A DNA stretch of 64,000 nucleotides from Holothuria scabra (lineage: Eukaryota > Echinodermata > Holothuroidea > Aspidochirotida > Holothuriidae): NCBI GenBank assembly GCA_037179385.1, contig CM074185.1, positions 53,943,000 through 54,006,999 on the forward strand, written 5' to 3'. Below the pieces are notes generated by a model. The model was not told the origin of the DNA, searched no databases, and was given only the letters and a program-made list of their open reading frames with translations. How positions within the stretch are numbered: position 1 is the stretch's first letter; the number at the start of each line of letters is the position of its first letter. Positions 12,742 through 40,846 of this stretch are shown here, one piece after another. A program made the position numbers and the translations under genes.

Positions 12742-14510
12742 CCTATGGGGCCTACCCTCAATATTTGGGGGTTAAGCATTTAATCGTACTAGGGCTTAAC
12801 ACGAGACTACAAGTTTGCCCGAAAAGTTTTTTCCTTTTTTGAATGAAGATTTCAATATTAAAGACCCAGTTCTCTCACCCCAAACAGTACCAATTCTCCT
12901 AACCTTCTTACTGAAGCCCCTCCCACAATTGTCTGAAATTCATCCTCATCCAGACACAATCTCAGTTTATTGCTTCAGGGTGAGTATAGAAAAAACTCAA
13001 TTTATATAATCAAAACACTCTCATTACCGTTCATGCTGAGTAATATAAGCTTTGGCACTCTTTATTGTTTGAATTAGCTGTCAATCAAAGAGCTGAGCCA
13101 ATTTAGAATTTCGGTACCCGGGTACCAAAATTGTAGTTTGAGGTGAGAGATTTGTCGCTTTAAGAGCTTATTTTGCTGGTGAAATTTTGGAATTTAATCT
13201 AAGAATTTTTTTTTGGTTATTATAAAATTTCTTATTAAGTGATATGCTATTCAAAAGCAATTTAGCTCACTAGAATGTCGGGATGATTAACAGAGTTGGC
13301 TTTGGTTATTTATTGTACTGAGTATCCATTGAATTGGAAAAGTTTGCCACTTTTAACAATCTGAAGCTTATGTTAGAGAAAAATTGTAATTTTATGAATG
13401 ATTTTGGGTTTTAACAGAAGAATCTAATCTTATGAATAAAAGCAAATAGGGGTGATCTGTAGTTTTGTTGAGGTAACTGAATATCATCATCATGTGAAGA
13501 TTAAGGCCATAGTGACATATTGGAAAATTTTCCCGCGGAAAAAGTTTGGCTTCCCATATATTTGAAGTTTTATATTTTATAAACTGAGATAAACGCTCAG
13601 TTTGGGAGGGGAAGGTTTGTCTGTTTTGTTCTAAAAATGTTATTATTACCAAAAGAATATCAAAGTGCAGAGCACAGAAATGTTTGAAAATTGAGAACCC
13701 CCTGACAGCAGGAAATTGCATTTCCCGGGCTCGTAACTAAAAACAAAGCAGTCATTATTTTGAATTTTCTTTCGCAATACAATTTTCACTTCATAATATT
13801 GCCCCAAAACGAAGAATAATTTGCCAACATGTATTGTTCTGTTGAGTTATCTGTTCGACCAAAACACTATATAAGCGGAGCGCCACCATCTGTTGGGGCT
13901 GAGCGTGCAGAAAATTGCTAAAAAGTCTAGCAACCCCTCAGACAGCCCGAAATAGCATATCCAAGACTTGTAACTAGAAATAAAGCAGTCGTTATGTTGA
14001 GTTTTTCTTTGAAATAAAAGTTTCATTACTGCTACAACTAAATGTAATGTTCTTGTCTCTTTTCGGGGTAAAACTGTACAACGGAGTTGAAAACCTATGT
14101 TTTTTGACTCTTTTACGAATCTTCGTTGTATTAAATTGCAAGGTCCGCTAAAACGATGAGATTTTCTACGTGACTGCTCGAACTCCAAAATATAAATGAT
14201 TTTTACTTCCAATATATTTGAAAATAAATGTCACGTTACAAGGTGGATATAAATGAATTTTTAGTCAGATTTATGGGAGACATTCTCACACTACTGGTTA
14301 TCATTATGGGTATCCGAAACAACCTGGCCGATTTTCATTATCGTTGCCAGAATTCGGCTGTCGGGGCAGGTCAGATGACAGACCATTGGACGCTGCATCC
14401 AGGTGAACAACCTCTCGTCCGTTTTTGTGAGGAAAATTCGGAATTGTACGTTTCCTTGAATATGATCTTCTAGTGAGCAAAATCAAGAAGATCACCCGGT
14501 GACTCAAGTT
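12742..14510 (+). mobile_element. DNA transposon family 2, copy 2 (ends missing), split by a MITE
   Basis: From about 12765 the sequence follows copy 1 (for example CGAGACTA..TTTGCCCGAAAAGTTTT, and later TTTTCCCGCGGAAAA). The left terminus is replaced by the LINE 3' end and the right terminus is lost after about 14510. A MITE occupies 12862-13159. Copy 1 lacks it at the matching point (about 2012-2022). No transposase seen. Confidence 0.65.
12862..13159 (+). mobile_element. 298-bp MITE, TTAA-type, copy 1
   Basis: The ends are inverted: AGACCCAGTTCTCTCACC and the reverse complement AGCGACAAATCTCTCACC. TTAA flanks both sides (12858-12861 and 13160-13163). Other copies lie at 20713-21018 (inverted) and 49362-49667. 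No coding capacity. The flanking duplication could be read as TTAA or TA because the termini are symmetrical. Confidence 0.85.
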
Positions 14511-14635
14511 TATCAGACCGGCATATTTAATCAGTTTATCGTGTGTATGTAGATGAAGGCTCTCCGACCAAATTTGATTTTCTCAACAAGAGGGAGAGTA
14601 CACTGGCAGCCTTCCCCGATGGGACATGGCCTTGC

Positions 14636-14985
14636 CGATTGTAGAAAGGATGGGGGATAGCAGAGCTAGTGATTAAAACAGATTCAGATAAGTATTAAAA
14701 TAGCGTTACAGAAGAAAAATAGTTCATATAGGAAAAAAAAAAAACATTTCATGATCATCCGTCCAGTACCTGTAGTCCTTTACGTTCGATTTAGAATCCC
14801 GGAAGGAAATTGCCGTTCTATCACGAGGGAGGAGATAGGAAAAGGTACATGGAATGAGGTATACGGAGCTAAGAAGAAGTGATTGAAAATAGATTCCAAT
14901 ATGTTTAAAATAGCATTTCAAAACAAAAAATATGTTCAAGATCACCCATCCAGAAATTTCAGTTCTTTTCTATGTTTATTATTAT
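14636..14985. repeat. Diverged tandem duplication, period about 210 bp
   Basis: GGAGCTA/AGAGCTAG, GTGATTRAAA, AAAATAGC and TTCA..ATCACCCRTCCAG recur about 210 bases apart (for example 14668 and 14879). Nothing coding. Confidence 0.6.
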
Positions 14986-14999
14986 TTTTTTTGTTATGT

Positions 15000-15069
15000 T
15001 AGGCCTCCCCGACGAAACCGCCGACCTTCCCAGAGTGGGGCCCTGCCCCCCCCCCGTCGCCACGCCTGA
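15000..15069. mobile_element. Right end of a DNA transposon (fragment)
   Basis: A C run followed by GTCGCCACGCCTG at about 15056-15068 is a hAT-like right terminus (inverse CAGGCGTGGCGAC). No matching left end was found. Confidence 0.35.
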
Positions 15070-16160
15070 ATGTCTCCCGCCTGTGCCACCCTGACCAACT
15101 TATCAGCTTTTCTCGTATGTAAAGTCATTACGGACAGAAACTAGTAATTCCTGCAAAAAGTGGGGTAGATGCGCACAGGTGAATTCTTGATTAAAAGTTG
15201 CCATTGTATGGAAACGATTGTATTCTTTGTTAGGTTTAGGGATTAAGATAGGGATTAGGGCTATCGTTGGCCAATAAGGAAATTTCTTGTTAAACAGTGC
15301 CCATGGCTCTAGCCTGCGTAGCGCATCTGTGGCTGCATTCCCCTTTAGGCTGCCGCCCCTCAGAGGTTGGTTTTTCGTAGCGATGAGTTGAACGAAAAGA
15401 CTTCGTCCGCTCCGCGAGCTAGCATCGCCCCGAATGTTGAAAGCATGGCAGAATGGAAATAGCAAAAGTGTGTCCCACCTCAAGCACTGACGTAAGGTAA
15501 AGAACTCAATTAAAAGACTCAAGGTGTAAATTATGGCGTTTGCGCCAAATCACAGATTGCACAGCGGTTTTCAGCATGATTTAATGAGACGCTGGCAATG
15601 TACTGACACCAAAACAACAATAGCACAGTTAATTTTTCCAGTTTTTGTTTCGTAAGTGTATAAAACAAAGTCGATCACTGTTAGGTGAATGTAGCGATAA
15701 ATATGTATTTGTAGTAGTTTCGCGAAACTAAGATAAGACTTACAAAATAACGTTAGCTAAAGAGGTAGGACCTACATGTAGCTAGGTCTGTTTGAACGTT
15801 GCTGGCTTCCATGCAGATGTGACAAAACGCGGTGATGTTAATTCGCACAAGGGAAATAGTGCACACCCCCTGTTGACATGGATCAACACTTAGTGACTTA
15901 CATACCCGCCTTTGCTAGGCCTATATTTTTTTTGTAGAAATTGACCACACTTTTAATTTTTTTAGGTAGTTTTACCTAACAATGTAACCTAAGCTGCTCT
16001 TCTTCTTCTTCTTCCACTTCACGAAATCTATCTTGGTGACACTTTATAACGCTTTCGTGTTGATGTGTTGTGTAACCATATCTAACTAACTAGGCCTACA
16101 TAAAAGTATGAAAGGGGACCGGAATTCAGGGCAAAAAAAATTCGGCACCAATTCGGTTTC
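15070..16160. other. No gene seen; SINE B tail near the end
   Basis: Short frames only. About 16037-16095 reads GACACTTTATAACGC..TTCGTGTTG and TCTAACTAACTA, the 3' part of the SINE B family. CTTCTTCTTCTTC lies near 16000-16013. Confidence 0.5.
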
Positions 16161-16179
16161 TGTACCCAGAAGTGTCATA

Positions 16180-16335
16180 CCTATGCATAGGTAAACATGC
16201 ATTTATACATCCCTAACCCTAATACTATCCGTAAGTAAACCCTGTACTACGGTGCGTACGTAACCCTAACCCTATTTACTATGCGTATGTAACCCTAACC
16301 TCATACTATGCTTACGAAACCCTAACCCTATGACT
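16180..16335 (+). repeat. Minisatellite with interstitial telomere-like CCCTAA motifs
   Basis: CCCTAACCCTA-type blocks recur at about 16210, 16262, 16291 and 16318, separated by ACTATGCGTAYGTAA-like spacers, giving an imperfect repeat of 28 to 45 bp. CCCTAA is the complement of the common animal telomere repeat TTAGGG, but here it is short and mixed with a spacer, so it is not a telomere. Confidence 0.75.
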
Positions 16336-17038
16336 GGGTATGGAAGCCCAATAAGAGCCAAAAATTCAAACAAAACAACGGTATTTGGGTTAGGCCTAAA
16401 TTTGGAAAGTGCAGTTTCCGTTTCAGTAACACTGTATATCTTTTGGGATTGGGACAGGGTTTCTAACCGTGTGTTCAGTTTATGGATCATGAGCTTTACA
16501 GTACAGTGGAGGAGTGTGGCCGTGTTCCTTGGCTTCACAGTCTGAATCTGTGGTAAGGAGGGGAGAATACACGCTTGTGCCAAAGGTGGCCAGTTGCTTT
16601 TTGGATCACGCTAAATTTCCTTGTAAGTTCAGGAACTGAAAATACATAGTTGTGAACAATTTTGCCTAGCAATAAAAAAAGGTACAGTAACCCTTTGAAA
16701 TCTTAGCCTTTAAATAATTAATATAAACAGTTCATATGAAAATGGTACGATTATGAGAAATGACATTTTATCTTACAGTACAGGGGTGACTTTAATAAGT
16801 TCATTTCAATCTATTCTGTTGAGGTACTGTACATAGAATTTTTTAACAGAATGATCCATCCCAATTTGTCCATGGCAGACAAAAATTGGCAAGCACATAC
16901 AGACAAAGAAGAAAGAAAAAAAAAAGACTACATGCAAACTAATGAATAAATCAACAAATTTCTGAAATTCAGGTTCCAGGGTATAAAACTTATAGGCAGG
17001 ATAGGGTTGATACTGTTTGTGGTAGAGGTGGAGGGGTC

Positions 17039-17686
17039 TTGCTGTATGTTAAGGACAGCATAAATTGTGTTGAAGTCACTGACAAGATTTCTACTGGTTT
17101 TGCTAACTGCTTGTTTTGTGAACTTAGTCCAATCAATGGGGGTACTCCTTTGGTTGTTGGCATCATTTACCGTTCACCTAACTCTGGTGCTGATAATAAT
17201 CAGAATTTGCTTCAAAGTTTGAAGAATCTTTCTTCTAAGAGGGCGGTTGTGTTTGGGGATTTCAACTTTCCTGATATTGATTGGCATTTATGCACTAGCG
17301 GGCCACATGGGAGGGAGTTTCTTGGGGCGGTGTCTGATTGTTTCCTCACTCAGCATGTTCTGTTTCCCACTCGTGAGGATAATTGTTTAGATTTGGTGTT
17401 AAGTACTGATGAAAATCTGGTCAGAAATTTGAGGAGTGGTGGTAAGGTTGGATGTAGTGACCATGACCTTATTAGTTTTGACATTTGTTGTTTCAGTAAA
17501 CCTCCAAGTAGTGACAAAACTGTTCTTGACTTCAGTAAAGCTAATTTTAGTCATGCAAAAGAGGAGCTTAGCATAGATTGGGTTGCACATTTGTCTCATT
17601 TAGGTCCTGCTGAAGCTTGGAAATTTTTCAGCAGTACTGTTTCTGATATTACAAAGTTATGTATACCACTCAAGAAGGCTCGGTGA
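17039..17686 (+). pseudogene. LINE endonuclease domain (partial)
   Basis: 215 residues of an exonuclease-endonuclease-phosphatase fold: VVGIIYRSPNSG, VVFGDFNFPDIDW with the catalytic D-x-N, and the terminal SDH (CSDHDLISF). The N-terminal half with the catalytic glutamate is missing because the element is 5' truncated. A TGA ends it early, and the same frame continues downstream toward the RT. Confidence 0.88.
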
Positions 17687-17824
17687 AAAGTAGGCCTATT
17701 TGGATTTCTAGAGGAGGTACTCAGGGCAACTAGGAAGAAACGTAAGTGTTGGCGACGTTATAAGGCCAGCAAGGATTCTGATGACTTAAGTGCCTACAAG
17801 AGTCAAGAGGTCTTAGTTAAAAAT

Positions 17825-19604
17825 TTGGTTAAGGACACTAAAGCTAGGTTTGAAAAAAAGTTGGCCAGTGAGGTTAAGATTAACCCAAAATCTTTCCATG
17901 CCTATGTTAGGTCTAAGCAGCATGTTAAGGAGGGGGTTGGGCCACTTCATGATGTGAATGGTTCATTAGTTAGTGATCATCAGGATATGGCTAATTTGTT
18001 AAATGATTATTTTGTATCTGTTTTTACCAAGGAGTCGTCTGTCATGGGGATTTGTAGGGGTTCTGATATCCCTTCTTCAATGAGTGACATTGTGTTCTCT
18101 GAGGAGCTGGTTCTGAAAAAATTAAAGAGTTTGAAGACAAGTAAGGCTCATGGGCCAGATGGGATCCATCCCGCCATCCTTCATGAATGCTGTGAGGTTT
18201 TATCAGTTCCACTATCAATTATTTTTCAGAAATGTCTTGACTCAAATTTTGTTCCTACTGACTGGCGGGTTGCTAATGTCACTCCAATTTTTAAAAAGGG
18301 GGATCGGAGTTCACCTTGTAATTACAGGCCAGTCAGTTTAACTAGTGTTGTGTGCAAAATTATGGAATCCTTAATTAAGGACTGTTTGCTAAAGCATCTC
18401 TTAGATAATGGGTTACTCAATCTAACTCAGCATGGTTTCCTACCCAGTAGATCTTGTGTTACAAATTTGCTAAGCTTTCTTGAGGATGTTTCTTTGTCTC
18501 TCGATTCAGGTTCCAGTGTGGACGTCATTTACCTTGACTTCCAAAAAGCTTTTGACAAAGTACCTCTAGGTAGACTCATGGTAAAATTGCATAGGTTAGG
18601 CATCATAGGCAAGTGCGCTCAGTGGATCAATTCATGGCTCAATGGTAGGTCTCAGAGAGTTGTTGTCAATGGAAATTTTTTCTTCCTGGAAAGAAGTCTC
18701 AAGTGGTGTACCACAAGGTTCTGTTCTTGGCCCACTTCTTTTCTTAATTTTCATAAATGATATTGATAGCTCTATCACTTCCAGTATAAGTAAGTTTGCT
18801 GATGATACAAAGCTCTATAGGAAGGTTGGAGGAAAGGATGATTCTTTATTGCTTCAGAAAGATCTGGATAGGTTATTTTCATGGTCTCAGACTTGGCAAA
18901 TGTCTTTTAATGCTGATAAGTGCAAAGTCCTCCACTTTGGTTCTAAGAATCCCCACCATGATTATACTATGAATGGTACTAATTTGAACAAAGTGACTTC
19001 TGAGAAAGACCTTGGTGTAGTTATTACAGGAGATTTAAAGTCATCTAGGCAGTGTGCAGCTACTGCTGCAAGGGAAAATAGGGTGCTTGGGTTGATCAGG
19101 AGGAATTTTAAGAGTTTTAGTAAAGAAATTGTGCTAATTTTGTATAAGCAGCTGGTTCGACCCCATCTCGACTATGCTGCACAGGCCTGGAGTCCCTTCT
19201 TTGAAAAGGACAAATTGCTTTTAGAGCAAGTTCAGAAGAGAGCTACCCAACTCATACCTGAGGTTAAAAATCTACCTTATTCCCAAAGGCTTAAGCTGCT
19301 TGGGCTTACCACTTTGGAGCTGAGAAGGATTAGGGGGGACATGCTCCAGGTTTACAAATTTCTATCTGAAGGGAATCCTTTGTTAGCTTGCAGTTATTTA
19401 AAGGTCCAGAGTAATCCGCGGGTTAGAGGCCATTGCAAAAAGCTCGAAAAGTCTTTTGCTAGACTTGACATTAGGAAGTTCAGTTTCTCTCATAGGGTTG
19501 TTAGTAAGTGGAATAGCCTGCCTGAGTGGGTTGTTAACTCCACATCAGTGCACCGTTTTAAGGTAAATATTGACAAGTTTTTCCATGACTGTGGTAGAAT
19601 CTAA
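17825..19604 (+). pseudogene. LINE reverse transcriptase and C-terminal region, frameshifted
   Basis: Two overlapping frames, 17825-18760 and 18642-19604, together cover the RT. The first has the fingers motifs (NYRPVSLTS, HGFLPSRSC, YLDFQKAFDKV). The second has SGVPQGSVLGPLL, the FADD catalytic pair, and the thumb and C-terminal region with QLVRPHLDYAAQAW and WNSLPEWVV, all typical of the CR1/L2 group. The frame changes at a T-run near 18675. Confidence 0.92.
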
Positions 19605-19689
19605 TCTTTCTGGGCTCTTTAGGTGTTGGTGGTCTGTTTTGTTTTGGGTTTTTTTTTGGATTACAGGGCATCTTATGGGGCCTTTACAG

Positions 19690-20712
19690 CCCTCCTTTGC
19701 CCTTTAACCTGTTATGTTATGTTAAATGTATCAAGCAGCTGCACATTTTCTGTGAACTTCTGGATTTCTATATACCCCTTGAAAATGAATTAAACTTTTG
19801 CTCGAAAAAAACATCATACCTATGTACAAAAAAATAATAGTGCATGAATAAAACCAAAGGTGGGGGAGATAAACAGCAGGAAGAAATTGAGAAAACATAA
19901 AGCTGAAGGTTTAAGACCTGTTGCAAAACAAATATTACAACAAAGTCACATGAACTTTGGATGTAAAAATTACTATGTAAAGAACGCAAAATTTTGGAAG
20001 AGATGCTGCATGCCTTTCAAGAAAATGTGATGTAGTAACATGCACCTGATTGACCAAAAGTTGGAAGACATTTTGCACAATCAACTGCAATATTTACAAG
20101 CTAACAATCTTACTGTACTTTGCAACCCTGGTTTTGACCCAGGGACCATATACAGCATGTGATTGTGGTTTTGATTTGTGAAGGGTTCATTGTTTGGGAT
20201 GAACTTGGGATACATAGCTATTGTTTATGGTAGTGTTTAGGGGGATGATATTCCTTCTGCGCAGTGGAGTTTTTGTTCTTCAATAATAGAATGATGTGGA
20301 CAAGTATTTGTTTGGTTTTATGAGGGGAATTTTGTGCTTGGCAAGGAAAGGACAATTTGGATGGTATGTGGACATTTTGGACAGTTTGAGGATGCTTTGG
20401 ACTATTTTGCGACGTGGACAAGTGTCAAGAGGGACCAGACAGTACTGTAACCTCCACCCCAAACATGCCTTTGGGAAAGTGGCAAAAGACTTGGATACAC
20501 CCTGTAGGCTCATGTCTTTCGGAAGGGGACATTAAATGGCGGTCCTAAAGTAGGAGCAGGAGTGGGAACGATTAGTACATGTCTGCCTAGTGAACCTTGT
20601 AGCACTAGTTGAAAATAGAAGGTGAAGATTGCAAGGGTTTGTCCACGCTCACTCTAGCATACAGTAGGGTCCTTGATGAACCTGAATGGCTTCCTGACCC
20701 TCAAAACCTTAG
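19690..20712. other. No gene seen
   Basis: AT-rich. A stretch at about 20335-20420 repeats GGACAATTTGGATG/GGACATTTTGGAC-like words. No exon for the missing ALAD N-terminus was recognised. Confidence 0.5.
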
Positions 20713-21018
20713 AGGACCAATCCACTCACCCGAAACTACAATTTTTCTAAGGGTTTCCTGAAATTCTCAATTGGCTCAGCTCTTTGATTGACAGCTATTC
20801 AAGTAATGCAGAGTACTGTACCATGGCTTACATTACACAGCATGAACTGTACTGAGAGTGTTTTGATTATACACACTAAGTGATTTATGTACTCGCCCTG
20901 AAGCAATAAACTGAGATTGTGTCAGGATGAGGATGAATTTCAGACAATTGTGGGATGGGCCTAAGTACATAAAAAGGTAAGAAGAATTGGTACTGTTTGG
21001 GGTGAGAGAATTAGGCCT
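20713..21018 (-). mobile_element. 306-bp MITE, TTAA-type, copy 2 (inverted)
   Basis: The reverse complement of the element at 12862 and 49362, sharing ACAATTGTCTGAAATTC and TCTTTGATTGACAG. It starts AGGACCAATCCACTCACC; the right flank is TTAA and the left TTAG (20709-20712). Confidence 0.85.
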
Positions 21019-21334
21019 TTAAATTAAATTTGAGCAGGGTATAGACACATCATTAACTATGACTCTCAATGTGTCTGTATATGTGCATTGTGTCCATCAG
21101 TCTTGCTTATTGTATACAGCTGTGCGTGTGATATTGATGCTATGAGAATAATGGATCTTGCCTGGTTGTTTGCATCGCTGCTAGCAGGTGTACGAATTAG
21201 TAGTCACCATGAAACAAGAAGGTATATTCCAACATGTTGTTGTTCAGATGACCCTATATTCTGAATGTGTGGATTAAGGACAGTGTTAGAACTTGTAAGA
21301 TAATCCTGCTTTTTCTACTTCTTACATGAGGAAT

Positions 21335-21565
21335 TTCTTACCCTATTAGATATTTCACCAGAGTCCCCACCAAAAGGGAGGTTTGGTGGGGTAATCAAAT
21401 TTTACCCCACTTCCTGCTTAACTCATTCAAGCATGCTCCAAGAAGCCACAAGCTTGATGAGAGGCAGCTAGAGGAAGATGTAAACAAAGGTGGAATAATA
21501 CCAGCCAGATGTGCCACTGTTTGCGAGGTGTGAAAGACAAGCAGTAAGGCAACTCCTTATCTGAT
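21335..21565 (+). repeat. Dispersed repeat P, copy 1 (uninterrupted)
   Basis: CATGCTCCAAGAA, ACAAGCTTGATRA, CAGCTAG and CAGATGTRCCACTGTTTGC occur in the same order at 48500-49075, where a 357-bp element splits them. Confidence 0.75.
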
Positions 21566-22239
21566 TTTTAATGGCCTTTGTTCACTGAAGCAAAAAGGTG
21601 TGGACACAGATGCTACTGTATAGGCAGGGAAATTCAACATGTACCTCATTATGGACTTTTCTGAATATTCAGTATATCAAAATGTCAAATCAGGGATGTC
21701 AAAATAGAGAGCTGTTTCCAAAGAAGAAAATACATGCCAGCTACACACAGGAAAATGATCTCCATTCATATAGCCCCAGCTCCAATTTTCAGGCAAGCTA
21801 ACTCCTTGACAGAATATGTTTAAAAACTTCATTCATGTAGCCCAATTTGAAACAGGATTACTGTAGGCAAGGTTTTGTCAAGAAGCTAAACTAGTTTGAT
21901 AATTTGTTGGTGCATGGAATTGTGGGTGTCTGTCAGACAACCAAATTTTAACTTTTAGTTGTCAGAATAGAATTATCCTGGACAACCAGACAACCTTGAA
22001 AATCGAGCACTGATGTAGAGATGTGCTACAGATAAGGAAAATTATGATTGATTAGGCCTATATTATTAGAGTGACATCTTAGCAGAAAGTTTTGTCTTTA
22101 CTTGGCAGCTAAGGAGGTTGTCAAGATATTCCTCTGCAAAGTTTGAATGCTTCTGGTTCAACTTGTTGCTTATGCAAAAATATGACCTGGAGTGTTGCGC
22201 AGTGTTAAAAGAAGGGTTTAAGGTCACACAGGATTTGGT

Positions 22240-22775
22240 ACAGTATGTTAGAGGGGTACTCATTCTACGCATTTTGGTGAAATTTGCATTGAAATCCGAT
22301 GTGTGGTTCCCAAGATATGAGCATGCACAGTTGTCACATTTTCAACAAAAAGTGAACTTGAAGCAAGCACATATGACATCACATCCCCACATTAGTGCAC
22401 AGTATTTTGTTTTTCTATAAACTTCAGACTTGGATTTTTGCCTCACCAATCACACATTATTAAAATGTGATTGCATAAGTGGCATGAGAACTTTACAAAC
22501 TTTGCATCCCCCACAGGGAGGTCCTATTCCTATTAACTTCAAGGTCAACAAAACAGTCTGATAAAACAAAGTGAAACAAAGCATTCCTTGTCAATGTGAG
22601 GAAGTGATAAAAGCTCTACTGCCCTGAAACTCACTTTTGAACACAAATCTACTGACTTCATTTTCCAATATCTCGAGAAATACATGTCCGATTTGAATGA
22701 AACTTTCACCACACTGTGTAGATATGGTTCCTCTATCACATATGAAAATTAAATTTTTGCTTGAACTTCTTCTTT
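22240..22775 (+). repeat. Fold-back element M, copy 1
   Basis: The left arm (GGTGAAATTTGCATTGAAAT, CAAGATATGAGC) is the rough reverse complement of the right arm (ATGAAACTTTCACCACACTG, ATATCTCGAGAAATACATG). A related shorter copy lies at 34845-35152. No coding sequence. It sits just upstream of the first visible ALAD exon. Confidence 0.65.
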
Positions 22776-22819
22776 AAACCTTCTCTTGTTTACCTTTTAT
22801 TAGTTATCTCTTAAGTCCT

Positions 22820-40608
<17,789 letters not shown>

Positions 40609-40614
40609 TCTAGA

Positions 40615-40620
40615 AATAAA
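40615..40620 (+). terminator. Possible ALAD poly(A) signal
   Basis: AATAAA follows the ALAD stop by seven bases. This would give a very short 3' UTR, so another signal in the AT-rich 40680-40740 stretch may be used instead. I see no decisive GT-rich element. Confidence 0.35.
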
Positions 40621-40846
40621 TTAAGATACTGCAACCAACTCAGAATTAATCTTTCCTTCAAATGTCCCCTGGAACCATCTGCAACCCAGCTATATCATGA
40701 AAAGAAAATATATTCATATTTATAAAAATCTGTGAAACAACAAATGGTGTGCCTTTCATGACTCTACCAAAGAGATGTAACAATAGACCAGCTCAAAGTT
40801 TCTTCAAGGAAAAGTACTGTGCAATAGAACAAAGGGTAACATTTTT

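Larger units (their letters stand above)
16972..19690 (+). mobile_element. CR1/L2-like non-LTR retrotransposon (LINE), 5' truncated, about 2.7 kb
   Basis: The element carries the second half of an AP-type endonuclease and a reverse transcriptase, then a short 3' region with TTATGTTATG-type tail repeats near 19705. The endonuclease part, 17039-17686, shows YRSPNS, GDFNFPDIDW and SDHDLI motifs. The RT begins at 17825, shows HGPDGIHP, FKKGDRSSPCNYRPVSL and FQKAFDKV, then continues in another frame from about 18680 with GVPQGSVLGPLL and FADDTKLY. One stop (17684-17686) and a frameshift in the T-run near 18675 break it. Ordinary autonomous activity is therefore lost. Confidence 0.93.

Noticed and set aside
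15103..15522. 139-codon minus-strand frame
   Set aside because: It overlaps transposon-like GC-rich sequence related to 1460-1530 and shows no protein motif.
16210..16330. A true telomere
   Set aside because: Only a few CCCTAA units, interrupted by spacers, with ordinary sequence on both sides.
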